64,000 bases of DNA from JAGREO01 sp020446285 (GTDB lineage: Bacteria > Pseudomonadota > Alphaproteobacteria > Geminicoccales > Geminicoccaceae), in NCBI GenBank assembly GCA_041398005.1, contig JAWKVP010000002.1:124001-188000 (forward strand). The letters are read 5' to 3'. This document shows, one piece after another, positions 1-8,224 of this stretch (positions are counted from its first letter, which is position 1; each line of letters opens with the position of its first letter). The position numbers and the translations under genes are program-made. The notes under the pieces were generated by a model. That model saw only the letters and a list, made by a program, of their open reading frames with translations, did not search any database and was not told the origin of the DNA.

Positions 1-1
1 C

Positions 2-151
2 GCGGTTGCGACCAATTGCGGACAGATCAAGACCGGCTCCCTCTCGCGTTCGGACCGGCTTGCCAAGTACAACCAGTTGTTGCGTATCGAGGAGCTGTTG
101 GGGGATAGTGCGATCTATCCCGGTCGCGGCGCATTCGCCATCGCGGGCTGA
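2..151 (+). CDS. eno: Enolase, C-terminal fragment (gene runs off the left edge)
   Basis: The window opens inside a coding frame that ends at a TGA at 149-151. The 49 visible residues include the enolase C-terminal signature, ATNCGQIKTGSLSRSDRLAK followed by a YNQLLRIEELLG-like stretch. Enolase interconverts 2-phosphoglycerate and phosphoenolpyruvate in the cytoplasm. The Lys of the QIKTGS region is a conserved active-site residue of the family. Only the tail is present, so start and regulation cannot be judged. The neighbouring order enolase, FtsB-like protein, PDH operon is common in Alphaproteobacteria. Confidence 0.95.
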   Translation, partial: AVATNCGQIKTGSLSRSDRLAKYNQLLRIEELLGDSAIYPGRGAFAIAG

Positions 152-196
152 ACGCGGCGCCCCAGCCAGGCTTGCAGACGGGAACCTGATCGGACC

Positions 197-517
197 ATGG
201 GATCCAGCTTGTCCAGGCTCGCCAGACGTCATTCGGCGTCGGCCGTTCTGTTTCTGGTGATCGCCTATTTCGGCTATCATGCGCTTCATGGCGAGCGCGG
301 CCTTCTGGCATGGATCGATCATTCCAGGCTCGTCGAGCTGCGGCGCCATGAACTGGCCGAACTGCAGGTACACCGGGACCGGCTGCGGTCGCGGGTGGAC
401 GGTCTGCAGGAGAACCGGATCTCGCCGGACCTGCTCGAGGAGGAGCTCAAGAAACTCGGCTATCTTCGCCGCAACGAGGCCATCATTCTGCTTCCCGAAA
501 CGGAAGTGACGGAATAG
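197..517 (+). CDS. FtsB/DivIC-family septum formation initiator
   Basis: A 106-residue protein with a short basic N-terminus, one membrane segment at about residues 14-30 (ASAVLFLVIAYFGYHALHG) and a coiled-coil-forming stretch at about 45-75 (LVELRRHELAELQVHRDRL). Size and layout match the FtsB/DivIC family, bitopic divisome proteins that bind FtsL and FtsQ at the septum. Its place between enolase and the PDH operon is the usual alphaproteobacterial location for this gene. Sequence identity in the family is low, so the call rests on architecture plus synteny. Confidence 0.85.
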   Translation: MGSSLSRLARRHSASAVLFLVIAYFGYHALHGERGLLAWIDHSRLVELRRHELAELQVHRDRLRSRVDGLQENRISPDLLEEELKKLGYLRRNEAIILLPETEVTE

Positions 518-654
518 AACGATAGCGCATGCCTGCCTTCGTTGCATGGCTGGCATGCACGAACGGGGGTGCTGAGGGGCAGAATTGCGCCCATAATTTC
601 AGTTGAAGCGGGGCGTACCCCGTTCCGGCCACATGTACGGGGAGGCTGCAGGTC

Positions 655-1686
655 ATGGCGGCAACGAAGCACACCACCAAGTCGCGGACGAAAGCGGTCG
701 ACGATGCGTTGTCCGTTTCGGCCGATGCCGACATGCTCAGGCGCTTCTATCGCGAGATGCTGCTCATCCGCCGGTTCGAGGAAAAGGCCGGACAGCTTTA
801 CGGCATGGGCCTGATCGGCGGTTTCTGTCATCTCTATATCGGCCAGGAAGCGGTCGCCGTCGGCATCCAGCACGCCCTTCGTGACGGCGATTCGGTCATC
901 ACGGGCTATCGCGACCACGGCCACATGCTGGTCTGCGACATGGACCCGCGCCGGGTGATGGCCGAACTCACCGGGCGCAGCACCGGCTATTCCAAGGGCA
1001 AGGGCGGCTCGATGCACATGTTCGCCGTCGACAAGCGTTTTTTCGGCGGTCACGGCATCGTCGCCGGACAGGTGCCGCTCGGCACCGGCATCGCCTTCGC
1101 GCACAAATATCGCGAGGATGGCGGTCTCTGCGTCGTCAACATGGGCGATGGTGCAGCCAATCAGGGCCAAGTCTACGAGAGCTTCAACATGGCGGCACTG
1201 TGGGGCCTGCCGGTCCTCTATGTCATCGAGAACAATCGCTACGGCATGGGTACGGCGACACTTCGCGCCGCCGCCGGCGGTCAGCACCTGTTCGAACGGG
1301 GTGCCGCCTACGGCATTCCCGGAGAACAGGTGGACGGCATGGACGTCGCCGCCGTCCACGAGCGCGCGAAGGCCGCCGTCGAACACATCCGCTCCGGCAA
1401 GGGCCCCTACATTCTCGAAGCCCTTACCTATCGCTACCGCGGGCATTCGATGTCGGATCCGGCCAAATACCGCTCGAAGGAGGAAGTGCAGAAGATGCGC
1501 GAGCAGCACGACCCGATCGAGGGGCTGAAGAACCGGCTGATCGCGGACGACATCATGGGCGAGGCCGATCTGAAGAAGATCGACAAGGAGATCCGCGACA
1601 TCGTCAACGAGGCGGCGCGTTTCTCCCAGGACAGTCCGGAACCCGATCCCGCCGAACTTTACACCGACGTGCTCGCCGACGCCTGA
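655..1686 (+). CDS. pdhA: Pyruvate dehydrogenase E1 component, alpha subunit
   Basis: This 343-residue protein is the thiamine-diphosphate-binding subunit of the pyruvate dehydrogenase complex, which oxidatively decarboxylates pyruvate and acetylates the E2 lipoyl group. The ThDP motif is visible as GDGAANQGQ at about residues 164-172, closing with ENN at about 192-194. The loop YRGHSMSDP near residue 261 is typical of E1-alpha. The start is supported by GGGGAGG about 10 bases upstream. It is the first gene of pdhA-pdhB-pdhC-lpdA, with 27 bases before pdhB. Length and motifs are normal for the alphaproteobacterial heterotetrameric E1. Confidence 0.97.
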   Translation: MAATKHTTKSRTKAVDDALSVSADADMLRRFYREMLLIRRFEEKAGQLYGMGLIGGFCHLYIGQEAVAVGIQHALRDGDSVITGYRDHGHMLVCDMDPRRVMAELTGRSTGYSKGKGGSMHMFAVDKRFFGGHGIVAGQVPLGTGIAFAHKYREDGGLCVVNMGDGAANQGQVYESFNMAALWGLPVLYVIENNRYGMGTATLRAAAGGQHLFERGAAYGIPGEQVDGMDVAAVHERAKAAVEHIRSGKGPYILEALTYRYRGHSMSDPAKYRSKEEVQKMREQHDPIEGLKNRLIADDIMGEADLKKIDKEIRDIVNEAARFSQDSPEPDPAELYTDVLADA

Positions 1687-1713
1687 AGCGGTCATCCGAG
1701 GAGGCCACAAGAA

Positions 1714-3105
1714 ATGCCTGTAGAAATCCTGATGCCGGCGCTTTCCCCGACGATGACCGAAGGCAATCTCGCCCGCTGGCTCAAGAAGGAAGGCGACGAG
1801 GTCAAGAGCGGCGATGCCATTGCCGAAATCGAGACTGACAAGGCGACCATGGAGGTCGAGGCGGTCGACGAGGGACGCATCGGCCGGATCCTCGTTCCCG
1901 AGGGTACGGAAAGCGTCGCGGTCAACACCCCCATCGCCTGGCTTCTGGCCGAAGGCGAGGACGCGTCCGCGATCACGAGCGCGGCACCCGTGAAGAACGG
2001 CAATGGCGCCAACGGTGCAGAACCGTCGACGGCATCAGCACCGGCCGCACCGGCCATGGCCGAACCGCAACCGAAACGGCCCGAGCCTGGCGCAGATCCT
2101 GAAATCGCCGAAGGCACCGCATTGGTCAGGATGACCGTGCGCGAGGCGTTGCGCGACGCGATGGCCGAGGAAATGCTCCGCGATGGAAATGTCTTCCTCA
2201 TGGGTGAGGAAGTGGCCGAATATCAGGGTGCCTACAAGGTCAGTCAGGGGCTGCTCGCCGAGTTTGGCGCCAAACGGGTAATCGACACGCCCATTACCGA
2301 ATACGGTTTCGCCGGGATCGGTGTGGGTGCGGCCATGTCCGGGCTTCGACCCATCGTCGAGTTCATGACCTGGAACTTCGCCATGCAGGCGATCGATCAC
2401 ATCATCAACTCCGCCGCCAAGACCCGCTACATGGCCGGCGGCGAGATCGGCTCGCCCATCGTCTTTCGGGGTCCCAACGGTGCCGCCGCGCGTGTCGGCG
2501 CCCAGCACAGCCAGGAATACAGCTCCTGGTACGCCCATTGTCCCGGCCTCAAGGTCATCGCCCCCTATTCGGCCGCCGACGCCAAGGGCCTGCTCAAGGC
2601 AGCGATCCGCGATCCGAACCCGGTCGTCTTCCTCGAAAACGAGGTGCTCTACGGCCAGAGCTTCGAAGTTCCGGATGTCGAGGACTGGGTCGTGCCCATC
2701 GGCAAGGCGAAGATCCTGCGCGAGGGCAGCGATGTCACCATCGTTTCCTTCTCGCGGCCCTTGCAGCATGCGCTCGAGGCCGCAGACGCGCTCGCCGAAG
2801 AGGGCATCCGTGCGGAGGTGATCGATCTTCGCACCATCCGCCCGCTCGATACCGAAACCATCATCAACTCGGTGAAGAAGACCAACCGCATCATCAGTCT
2901 TGAGGAGGGCTGGCCGCAATCGGGCATCGGCTCGGAGATTGCGGCGCTGGTGATGGAACAGGCGTTCGACCATCTCGACGCGCCGCTGGTGCGGGTGACC
3001 GGCAAGGATGTGCCGATGCCCTATGCCGCCAATCTCGAACGAATGGCCCTGCCGCAGACACGCGACGTGGTCGAGGCGGTCAAAACCGTCTGCTATCGCA
3101 CCTGA
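1714..3105 (+). CDS. pdhB: Pyruvate dehydrogenase E1 component, beta subunit with N-terminal lipoyl domain
   Basis: This 463-residue E1-beta subunit carries an extra N-terminal lipoyl domain (about residues 1-80, lipoyl lysine K43 in ETDKATMEVEA), an Ala/Pro-rich linker (about 85-130) and the transketolase-like E1-beta domain from about residue 138 (MTVREALRDAMAEEM). The fusion of a lipoyl domain to E1-beta is characteristic of Alphaproteobacteria. With PdhA it forms the E1 active site. The lipoyl domain is nearly identical to that of the adjacent E2, including long stretches of matching DNA, suggesting domain duplication. GAGGAGG-like sequence precedes the ATG, and pdhC follows after 13 bases. 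Confidence 0.97.
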   Translation: MPVEILMPALSPTMTEGNLARWLKKEGDEVKSGDAIAEIETDKATMEVEAVDEGRIGRILVPEGTESVAVNTPIAWLLAEGEDASAITSAAPVKNGNGANGAEPSTASAPAAPAMAEPQPKRPEPGADPEIAEGTALVRMTVREALRDAMAEEMLRDGNVFLMGEEVAEYQGAYKVSQGLLAEFGAKRVIDTPITEYGFAGIGVGAAMSGLRPIVEFMTWNFAMQAIDHIINSAAKTRYMAGGEIGSPIVFRGPNGAAARVGAQHSQEYSSWYAHCPGLKVIAPYSAADAKGLLKAAIRDPNPVVFLENEVLYGQSFEVPDVEDWVVPIGKAKILREGSDVTIVSFSRPLQHALEAADALAEEGIRAEVIDLRTIRPLDTETIINSVKKTNRIISLEEGWPQSGIGSEIAALVMEQAFDHLDAPLVRVTGKDVPMPYAANLERMALPQTRDVVEAVKTVCYRT

Positions 3106-3118
3106 TCCGGAGCTGCCG

Positions 3119-4408
3119 ATGACCATCAACATTCTCATGCCGGCGCTGTCTCCGACCATGACCGAGGGATCGCTTGCGACCTGGGTCAAGAAGGAGGGCG
3201 ATGCGATCAGGGCCGGTGACGTCATCGCCGAGATCGAGACCGACAAGGCGACGATGGAAGTCGAGGCTGTCGACGAAGGCACACTCGGCCGCATCCTCGT
3301 TCCCGCCGGAACCGAAAACGTTGCGGTCAACACGCCCATCGCCATGCTCCTCGAAGAGGGCGAGGATGCGTCCGCGCTCGATGCTTCGGCTCCGGCCGCT
3401 CCATCGGTGAAGCCTGCCGAAGCCCCTGCCCCGATACCCGCCGCGAAAACCGAACCCGCCGGCACGCCAGCGCCTGTCGCTCCGGCCCCGCAAGTGGCGA
3501 CCACAGGCTCGACCGAAAGGATCTTCGCAAGCCCGCTCGCCCGGCGCATGGCGGAGAATGCGGGGCTCGACCTCGCGCGCATTTCCGGCAGCGGTCCACA
3601 CGGTCGTATCGTCAAGGCAGACATCGAAAGGGCCGTCAAGAGCGGCAGCGCGGCTGCACAGACCCCCGCACCTGCCGGTACCGCAAGCCTGCCGCCCGCC
3701 ACCCCGACGGCCCCGCCCGAGCGCGCCTACAGGGAAATCCCGCTCAACAACATGCGCAAGGTGATCGCCCGTCGGCTCACCGAATCCAAGCAGCAGGTTC
3801 CGCATTTCTATCTCTCGCTCGACTGCGAGCTCGACGCCCTGCTCGATCTGCGCAAGCAGCTCAACGGACGGCCGGGCGCCGACTACAAGCTCTCGGTCAA
3901 CGATCTGGTCATCAAGGGGGTGGCCCTTGCGATGAAGGCGCATCCTGCCGTCAACGCGCAATGGGGCGGCGACCGGCTGTTCCAGCTCGAGGAGATCGAC
4001 GTTTCGGTGGCAGTGGCCATCGATGGCGGACTCATCACGCCCATCATCCGCGATGCCGACAAGAAAAGCGTTGTCGCCATCTCCAACGAGATGAAGGACC
4101 TCGCCACCCGTGCAAAGGCGGGCAAGCTGCAACCGCACGAGTTCCAGGGCGGTGGCTTTTCCGTCTCCAATCTCGGCATGTTCGGGATCAGGAACTTCTC
4201 CGCCGTCATCAATCCGCCACAATCCTGCATTCTCGCCGTGGGTGCTGGCGAACAGCGGCCGGTGGCAAAGGATGGAAAGCTCGATATCGCCACGGTCATG
4301 AGCGTGACACTCAGCGTCGATCACCGGGTGGTCGATGGCGCACTCGCCGCCGAATGGCTCTCCACCTTCAAACAACTGATCGAGGACCCGCTCGGCCTCC
4401 TGCTCTGA
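3119..4408 (+). CDS. pdhC: Dihydrolipoamide acetyltransferase, E2 of pyruvate dehydrogenase
   Basis: The 429-residue E2 core transfers the acetyl group from lipoate to CoA. Domains in order are a lipoyl domain (about 1-80, K43), an Ala/Pro-rich linker, the peripheral-subunit-binding domain (about 136-170, FASPLARRMAENAGLDL) and a second linker. The acyltransferase domain follows, with the catalytic motif DHRVVDGA near residues 400-408. The frame is open upstream to about 3008, inside pdhB, but the ATG at 3119 is chosen because the lipoyl domain begins there as MTINILMPALSPTMTEG, and GGAGCTG precedes it. It sits between pdhB and lpdA in one operon. Confidence 0.96.
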   Translation: MTINILMPALSPTMTEGSLATWVKKEGDAIRAGDVIAEIETDKATMEVEAVDEGTLGRILVPAGTENVAVNTPIAMLLEEGEDASALDASAPAAPSVKPAEAPAPIPAAKTEPAGTPAPVAPAPQVATTGSTERIFASPLARRMAENAGLDLARISGSGPHGRIVKADIERAVKSGSAAAQTPAPAGTASLPPATPTAPPERAYREIPLNNMRKVIARRLTESKQQVPHFYLSLDCELDALLDLRKQLNGRPGADYKLSVNDLVIKGVALAMKAHPAVNAQWGGDRLFQLEEIDVSVAVAIDGGLITPIIRDADKKSVVAISNEMKDLATRAKAGKLQPHEFQGGGFSVSNLGMFGIRNFSAVINPPQSCILAVGAGEQRPVAKDGKLDIATVMSVTLSVDHRVVDGALAAEWLSTFKQLIEDPLGLLL

Positions 4409-4433
4409 AAAGAAGATTGGGGACGGAAACCGC

Positions 4434-5831
4434 ATGACAACGGACACATACGACCTCGTGGTCGTCGGCGGCGGCCCCGGCGGCTATGTCGCGGCGATCC
4501 GCGCCGCACAGCTCGGCATGAAGACCGCACTCATCGAGCGCGAGCATCTGGGCGGAATCTGTCTCAACTGGGGCTGCATTCCGACCAAGGCGCTGCTGCG
4601 CTCGGCCGAGATCTTCGACCATATGAACCATGCGAAGTCCTTCGGCCTCAAGGTCGAGGGCGCGAGCTACGATCTCGACGCGGTGGTCAAGCGCAGCCGC
4701 GGCATTGCCAGCCAGTTGTCAAAAGGCGTCGCGCATCTGCTCAAGAAGAACAAGATCACGGTGGTCATGGGCACCGCCCGGCTCGCGGGCAAGAAAGCGC
4801 TGGAAGTCGAGACAAAAGACGGAAAGAAACGCATCGAGAGCCCGCATATCATTCTCGCCACGGGTGCCCGCGCCCGCCAGCTTCCGGGGCTCGAATCCGA
4901 TGGCAAGCTGGTGTGGAGCTACAGGGAGGCGATGGTCGCCGACGTGGTGCCGAAATCGCTGCTGGTCGTCGGCTCCGGGGCGATCGGTATCGAATTCGCC
5001 AGCTTCTTCCGCTCGCTCGGCTCGGAAGTCACTGTCGTCGAGGTCATGGACCGCGTGCTGCCCGTCGAGGATGCCGAAATCTCGGCCTTCGCCCGCAAGG
5101 CGTTCGAAAAGCGCGGCATAAGCATCATGACCGGCGCACAGGTGAAAAGCCTCAAACGCGGTACGGACAGCGTCGAAGCCACCATCGAGGCTGACGGCCG
5201 AAGTGACCGGAAGACGTTTGAAAGAGTCATCATGGCCACCGGCATTGTCGGCAATGTCGAAGATCTCGGGCTCGAACAGGCAGGCGTGAAGATCGACCGC
5301 ACACACGTCGTCATCGACGAATGGTGCCGCACCGGTGTCGACGGTCTCTATGCCATCGGCGATCTCGCCGGGCCGCCATGGCTGGCGCACAAGGCAAGCC
5401 ATGAAGGCGTACTCTGCGTCGAGAAGATCGCCGGATTGAAGACCGCCCACCCCCTCGACACGACCAAAATCCCCGGCTGCACCTACTGTACTCCGCAGGT
5501 CGCCTCGCTCGGCTACACCGAAGAAGCCGCGAAGAAAAAGGGCTACAAGGTCAGGGTCGGCCGTTTCCCCTTCATCGGCAACGGCAAGGCCATCGCTCTC
5601 GGCGACAGCGAGGGGCTCATCAAGACCGTGTTCGACGAGGCCACCGGCGAGCTGCTTGGCGCCCACATGATCGGTGCCGAAGTGACCGAACTGATCCAGG
5701 GCTACGCCGTCGCCCGCCAGCTCGAAGGCACCGAACTCGACCTGATGGCCACCGTCTTCCCGCATCCCACCCTTTCCGAAATGATGCACGAAGCCACCCT
5801 TGACGCCTACGGCCGCGCCATACACTTCTAG
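4434..5831 (+). CDS. lpdA: Dihydrolipoyl dehydrogenase (E3)
   Basis: A 465-residue FAD-dependent pyridine nucleotide-disulfide oxidoreductase that reoxidises dihydrolipoamide of the E2 with NAD+. Visible are the N-terminal FAD-binding GGGPGGYVAAIRAAQLG, the redox-active disulfide CLNWGC (C43 and C48), and the C-terminal dimer-interface active-site sequence HPTLSEMMHEA containing the catalytic His. Full length for the family. It closes the pdhABC-lpd block, 25 bases after pdhC, so it most likely serves the pyruvate complex, although E3 can be shared with other 2-oxoacid dehydrogenases. Confidence 0.97.
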   Translation: MTTDTYDLVVVGGGPGGYVAAIRAAQLGMKTALIEREHLGGICLNWGCIPTKALLRSAEIFDHMNHAKSFGLKVEGASYDLDAVVKRSRGIASQLSKGVAHLLKKNKITVVMGTARLAGKKALEVETKDGKKRIESPHIILATGARARQLPGLESDGKLVWSYREAMVADVVPKSLLVVGSGAIGIEFASFFRSLGSEVTVVEVMDRVLPVEDAEISAFARKAFEKRGISIMTGAQVKSLKRGTDSVEATIEADGRSDRKTFERVIMATGIVGNVEDLGLEQAGVKIDRTHVVIDEWCRTGVDGLYAIGDLAGPPWLAHKASHEGVLCVEKIAGLKTAHPLDTTKIPGCTYCTPQVASLGYTEEAAKKKGYKVRVGRFPFIGNGKAIALGDSEGLIKTVFDEATGELLGAHMIGAEVTELIQGYAVARQLEGTELDLMATVFPHPTLSEMMHEATLDAYGRAIHF

Positions 5832-5834
5832 AAT

Positions 5835-5855
5835 GATGCCGGATGCCGGATGCCG
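5835..5855 (+). repeat. Three tandem 7-bp repeats (GATGCCG) over a start codon
   Basis: Three perfect copies of GATGCCG lie head to tail. Each holds an ATG, and because the unit is 7 bases long the three ATGs fall in three different frames. The middle ATG (5843) opens the downstream membrane-protein gene. Loss or gain of one copy would change start-codon choice and spacing. Seen directly; any functional meaning is inference. Confidence 0.6.
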
Positions 5856-6238
5856 TCGCGATCTCCGAAATCGTACGCAACTATGCGATTGTTGCGGCGG
5901 GCATTGTCGGGTTGGTTTTCGCCGGATTGCGGGTTATTGCGGCAAATCGACAGGCGGATGCCGCACTTCGGCAGTCGGAACTGGCACGCCGTGATCATGT
6001 CGCCGAACTGTTCAACCGAGCCGTCAGCCAGCTGAACGATGAAGACCTGCATGTGAGGCTGGCCGCCATCTACACACTTCGCCAGATCGCCACCGATTTT
6101 CCGGATTTGACGGCGGCCGTGTACGAACTGCTGAGCCTCGCTGCTCGTGAGGGCCTGCCTGACTACGGGGATGGCGAGCCACCGCCGGATGTGCGAGTGT
6201 TGTACGAGATCCTCGTTGCGTTGCGGGAACGAAACTGA
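5843..6238 (+). CDS. Membrane-anchored protein resembling the N-terminal half of pentapeptide-repeat membrane proteins
   Basis: A 131-residue protein with one membrane helix at about residues 14-34 (YAIVAAGIVGLVFAGLRVIAA). A cytosolic region follows, with the pattern AELFNRAVSQLNDEDLHVRLAAIYTLRQIA. In many bacterial proteins this pattern (a charged helix, then a VRLGGIYALERIA-like helix) precedes pentapeptide repeats in one polypeptide. Here the repeats are on the next gene, which starts at the overlapping TGATG (6236-6240). The pair may be a split or frameshifted single gene, or two translationally coupled subunits. Specific function is unknown. It interrupts the lpdA-lipA interval. Confidence 0.7.
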   Translation: MPDAVAISEIVRNYAIVAAGIVGLVFAGLRVIAANRQADAALRQSELARRDHVAELFNRAVSQLNDEDLHVRLAAIYTLRQIATDFPDLTAAVYELLSLAAREGLPDYGDGEPPPDVRVLYEILVALRERN

Positions 6239-6534
6239 TGCGGAACAGCCTACAGGATGAGCCTCGCCTCAAGCTCGATATCAGCGGAGCATTCGCCCGG
6301 CGGGTCACGCTCGATGGTGCCAATCTGGCATTCGCCAATCTGTCGGGCGCTGATCTCGCCAACGCAAGTTTTCGCGGAGCGAACTTCTACCGGGCGAAGA
6401 TGGACGGGACGAACCTGCGGGGAGCGGATCTGCGGGATGCCAAAAATCTCACGGCGGAACAGATCGACCGGGCGATTATAGACAATGACACGCGACTCCC
6501 GGACAATCTCGCCTACCTCGAACCGAACCACTGA
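6238..6534 (+). CDS. Pentapeptide-repeat protein, short
   Basis: A 98-residue protein whose middle (about residues 25-70) is a run of A(D/N)LXX pentapeptides: GANLA, FANLS, GADLA, NASFR, GANFY, RAKMD, GTNLR, GADLR, DAKNL. Such repeats form a right-handed quadrilateral beta-helix with no catalytic role of its own. Only about nine units are present, enough for roughly two coils. The start overlaps the preceding stop by one base (TGATG), implying coupled translation. It ends 7 bases before lipA. Function unknown; most plausibly the C-terminal half of a protein whose membrane half is the preceding gene. Confidence 0.75.
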   Translation: MRNSLQDEPRLKLDISGAFARRVTLDGANLAFANLSGADLANASFRGANFYRAKMDGTNLRGADLRDAKNLTAEQIDRAIIDNDTRLPDNLAYLEPNH

Positions 6535-6541
6535 TCCGAAC

Positions 6542-7462
6542 ATGAGCACAATCACCATCACTCCATCACAGAGAATCCAGCGCAAACCCGCATGGATCCG
6601 TGTCAAGGCGCCGACCTCCGAGGGTTATCACGATACCCGCAGGCTGCTGCGCTCGAAGAATCTCGTCACCGTGTGCGAGGAGGCCGCCTGTCCGAATATC
6701 GGCGAGTGCTGGCAGAAGAAGCACGCCACCGTGATGATCCTCGGCGACACCTGCACCCGCGCCTGCGCCTTCTGCAACATCAAGACCGGGCGGCCACAAC
6801 TGGTCGATCCGAAGGAGCCCGCGAACCTCGCCGAAGTCGTGGTGACCATGGGGCTCGAACATGTGGTCATAACCTCGGTGGACCGCGACGATCTGGCGGA
6901 TGGCGGCGCGACCCAGTTCATTCGCTGCATCGAGGAGATCCGCAAGGCCTCGCCCTCGACCACCATCGAGATCCTCACCCCCGATTTCCTGCGCAAACCG
7001 GGCTCGGTGGAAAAAATCGTCGAGGCCCGCCCCGACGTCTACAATCACAATCTCGAAACCGTGCCGCGCCTCTACCGCACCGTCCGCCCCGGCGCACGCT
7101 ATTTCCATTCGCTCCGCCTGTTGCAGCAGGTCAAGGAACTCGACCCGTCAATGTTCACCAAGTCCGGCATCATGGTCGGGCTCGGCGAGGAGAAACGCGA
7201 GGTGCTGCAGGTCATGGACGACATGCGCGCCGCCGACATCGATTTTCTGACGATCGGCCAGTATCTGCAGCCCACGCCCCGCCATCACAAGGTGGAGTGC
7301 TTCGTTCATCCGGACGAGTTCAAGGTTTACGAACGTTCCGCGCGGGCCAAAGGCTTTTCCATGGTCTCGGCGAGCCCGCTCACCCGCTCCTCCTATCTCG
7401 CCGGCGACGACTTCGCCCGCCTGCGCGAGGCGCGCGGCGCCAAGCTCGCCCGTACCGCCTGA
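6542..7462 (+). CDS. lipA: Lipoyl synthase
   Basis: A 306-residue radical-SAM enzyme that inserts two sulfurs into protein-bound octanoyl groups to make lipoate. Both iron-sulfur cluster motifs are present: the auxiliary-cluster motif CEEAACPNIGEC (C45, C50, C56) and the radical-SAM CTRACAFC (C71, C75, C78). The frame extends upstream to 6485 into the pentapeptide gene, but the ATG at 6542 (MSTITITPSQ) gives the usual length. It supplies the cofactor for the lipoyl domains of PdhB and PdhC a few kilobases upstream. No lipB is visible in this window. Confidence 0.96.
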   Translation: MSTITITPSQRIQRKPAWIRVKAPTSEGYHDTRRLLRSKNLVTVCEEAACPNIGECWQKKHATVMILGDTCTRACAFCNIKTGRPQLVDPKEPANLAEVVVTMGLEHVVITSVDRDDLADGGATQFIRCIEEIRKASPSTTIEILTPDFLRKPGSVEKIVEARPDVYNHNLETVPRLYRTVRPGARYFHSLRLLQQVKELDPSMFTKSGIMVGLGEEKREVLQVMDDMRAADIDFLTIGQYLQPTPRHHKVECFVHPDEFKVYERSARAKGFSMVSASPLTRSSYLAGDDFARLREARGAKLARTA

Positions 7463-7478
7463 AGGCCGCTTCCCACCC

Positions 7479-7925
7479 ATGCCGACCCATGCCGAAAGGC
7501 GGCACCTTCCCTACACGCCCGAACAGCTCTACGAGCTGGTTGCGAATGTCGAGCAGTACCCGCAGTTCCTGCCCTGGTGCAAGGCCTGCCGGATCACAAA
7601 AAGGGAAGGCGACACCTTCCACGCCGATCTCGTCATTGCCTTCAAGATCTTCCGCGAACGCTTCACCTCAAAGGTCAAACTGATCCCCGAAACCGGAGTC
7701 GACGTCGAATACATCAACGGCCCCTTCCGCTACCTCAACAATCACTGGCGCTTCGAACCCACCGACGACGGCGGCTGCATCGTCGATTTCTTCGTCGATT
7801 TCGAGTTCAAGTCACGAATCCTGCAAAACCTGATCGGGTTGCTGTTCGAGGAAGCGGTAAGAAGGATGGTAGCGGCATTCGAAAAGAGAGCCGAGCAATT
7901 GTATGAGCCAGAAAAGAAGAAATAG
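7479..7925 (+). CDS. COQ10/RatA-family START-like (SRPBCC) protein
   Basis: A 148-residue single-domain protein of the polyketide-cyclase/START superfamily. The opening RHLPYTPEQLYELVANVEQYPQFLPWC is characteristic of COQ10/RatA proteins, which bind ubiquinone or related lipids (COQ10) and in E. coli have been described as a ribosome-associated toxin (RatA). The gene follows lipA by 16 bases, a synteny seen across Alphaproteobacteria, and fits a role in respiratory quinone function better than a toxin role. No partner antitoxin (RatB) is visible. Confidence 0.88.
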   Translation: MPTHAERRHLPYTPEQLYELVANVEQYPQFLPWCKACRITKREGDTFHADLVIAFKIFRERFTSKVKLIPETGVDVEYINGPFRYLNNHWRFEPTDDGGCIVDFFVDFEFKSRILQNLIGLLFEEAVRRMVAAFEKRAEQLYEPEKKK

Positions 7926-8224
7926 CGATACCACAACCATCAATTGAGCACTGCCGCAACCTTCAAACGAATGTCTATTGCCACTCGCAAGATTTGATGT
8001 TCTAATGCTCTACATGTATCGTTCACTCATTCAGAACACGCTGAAAGCTTCCATCCCGGACAGGCGGAAGGAAACATGCACCGAGAATACGCACCATATC
8101 CACAGTCCGGATTTGCTGGGTTTCCGGCACTGGTGCATAAATCATGAATTATGCACCAGTGCCGGACCTTAATCTTACCTTAGCAAACAAGCGAAGTAAA
8201 AATAAATATATGGAGTAGACGGCT
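7926..8224. other. AT-rich intergenic stretch containing a strong inverted repeat
   Basis: About 300 bases without a convincing gene. The composition is clearly more AT-rich than the flanks and codon-like bias is absent in all frames. It holds the perfect 18-bp inverted repeat described separately (8123-8166), and towards the right a very AT-rich segment with TAAATATAT and GGAG just before the next start codon, likely the promoter and ribosome site of the following gene. No tRNA is visible. Confidence 0.6.
8123..8166. repeat. Perfect 18-bp inverted repeat with 8-base spacer
   Basis: The left arm TCCGGCACTGGTGCATAA (8123-8140) and right arm TTATGCACCAGTGCCGGA (8149-8166) are exact reverse complements around the spacer ATCATGAA. 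As RNA this would be an extremely stable hairpin. Neither strand has a clear U-tract after it, so a classic intrinsic terminator is not well supported. It lies at the edge of an AT-rich island downstream of the lipA operon. A factor-assisted terminator, a regulator operator or the end of a small mobile element are all possible. Confidence 0.75.

Noticed and set aside
460..1710. Long minus-strand open frames opposite pdhA and many other genes
   Set aside because: They mirror strong coding frames on the other strand in high-GC DNA, and their translations lack family resemblance.
7479..7925. RatA toxin of a toxin-antitoxin pair
   Set aside because: No RatB partner is present and the lipA-linked COQ10-like context points to a quinone role.
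8169..8183. CtrA-like site TTAA-N7-TTAG before the Cys-rich protein
   Set aside because: The second half-site has a mismatch, and the region is AT-rich enough to produce such a match by chance.
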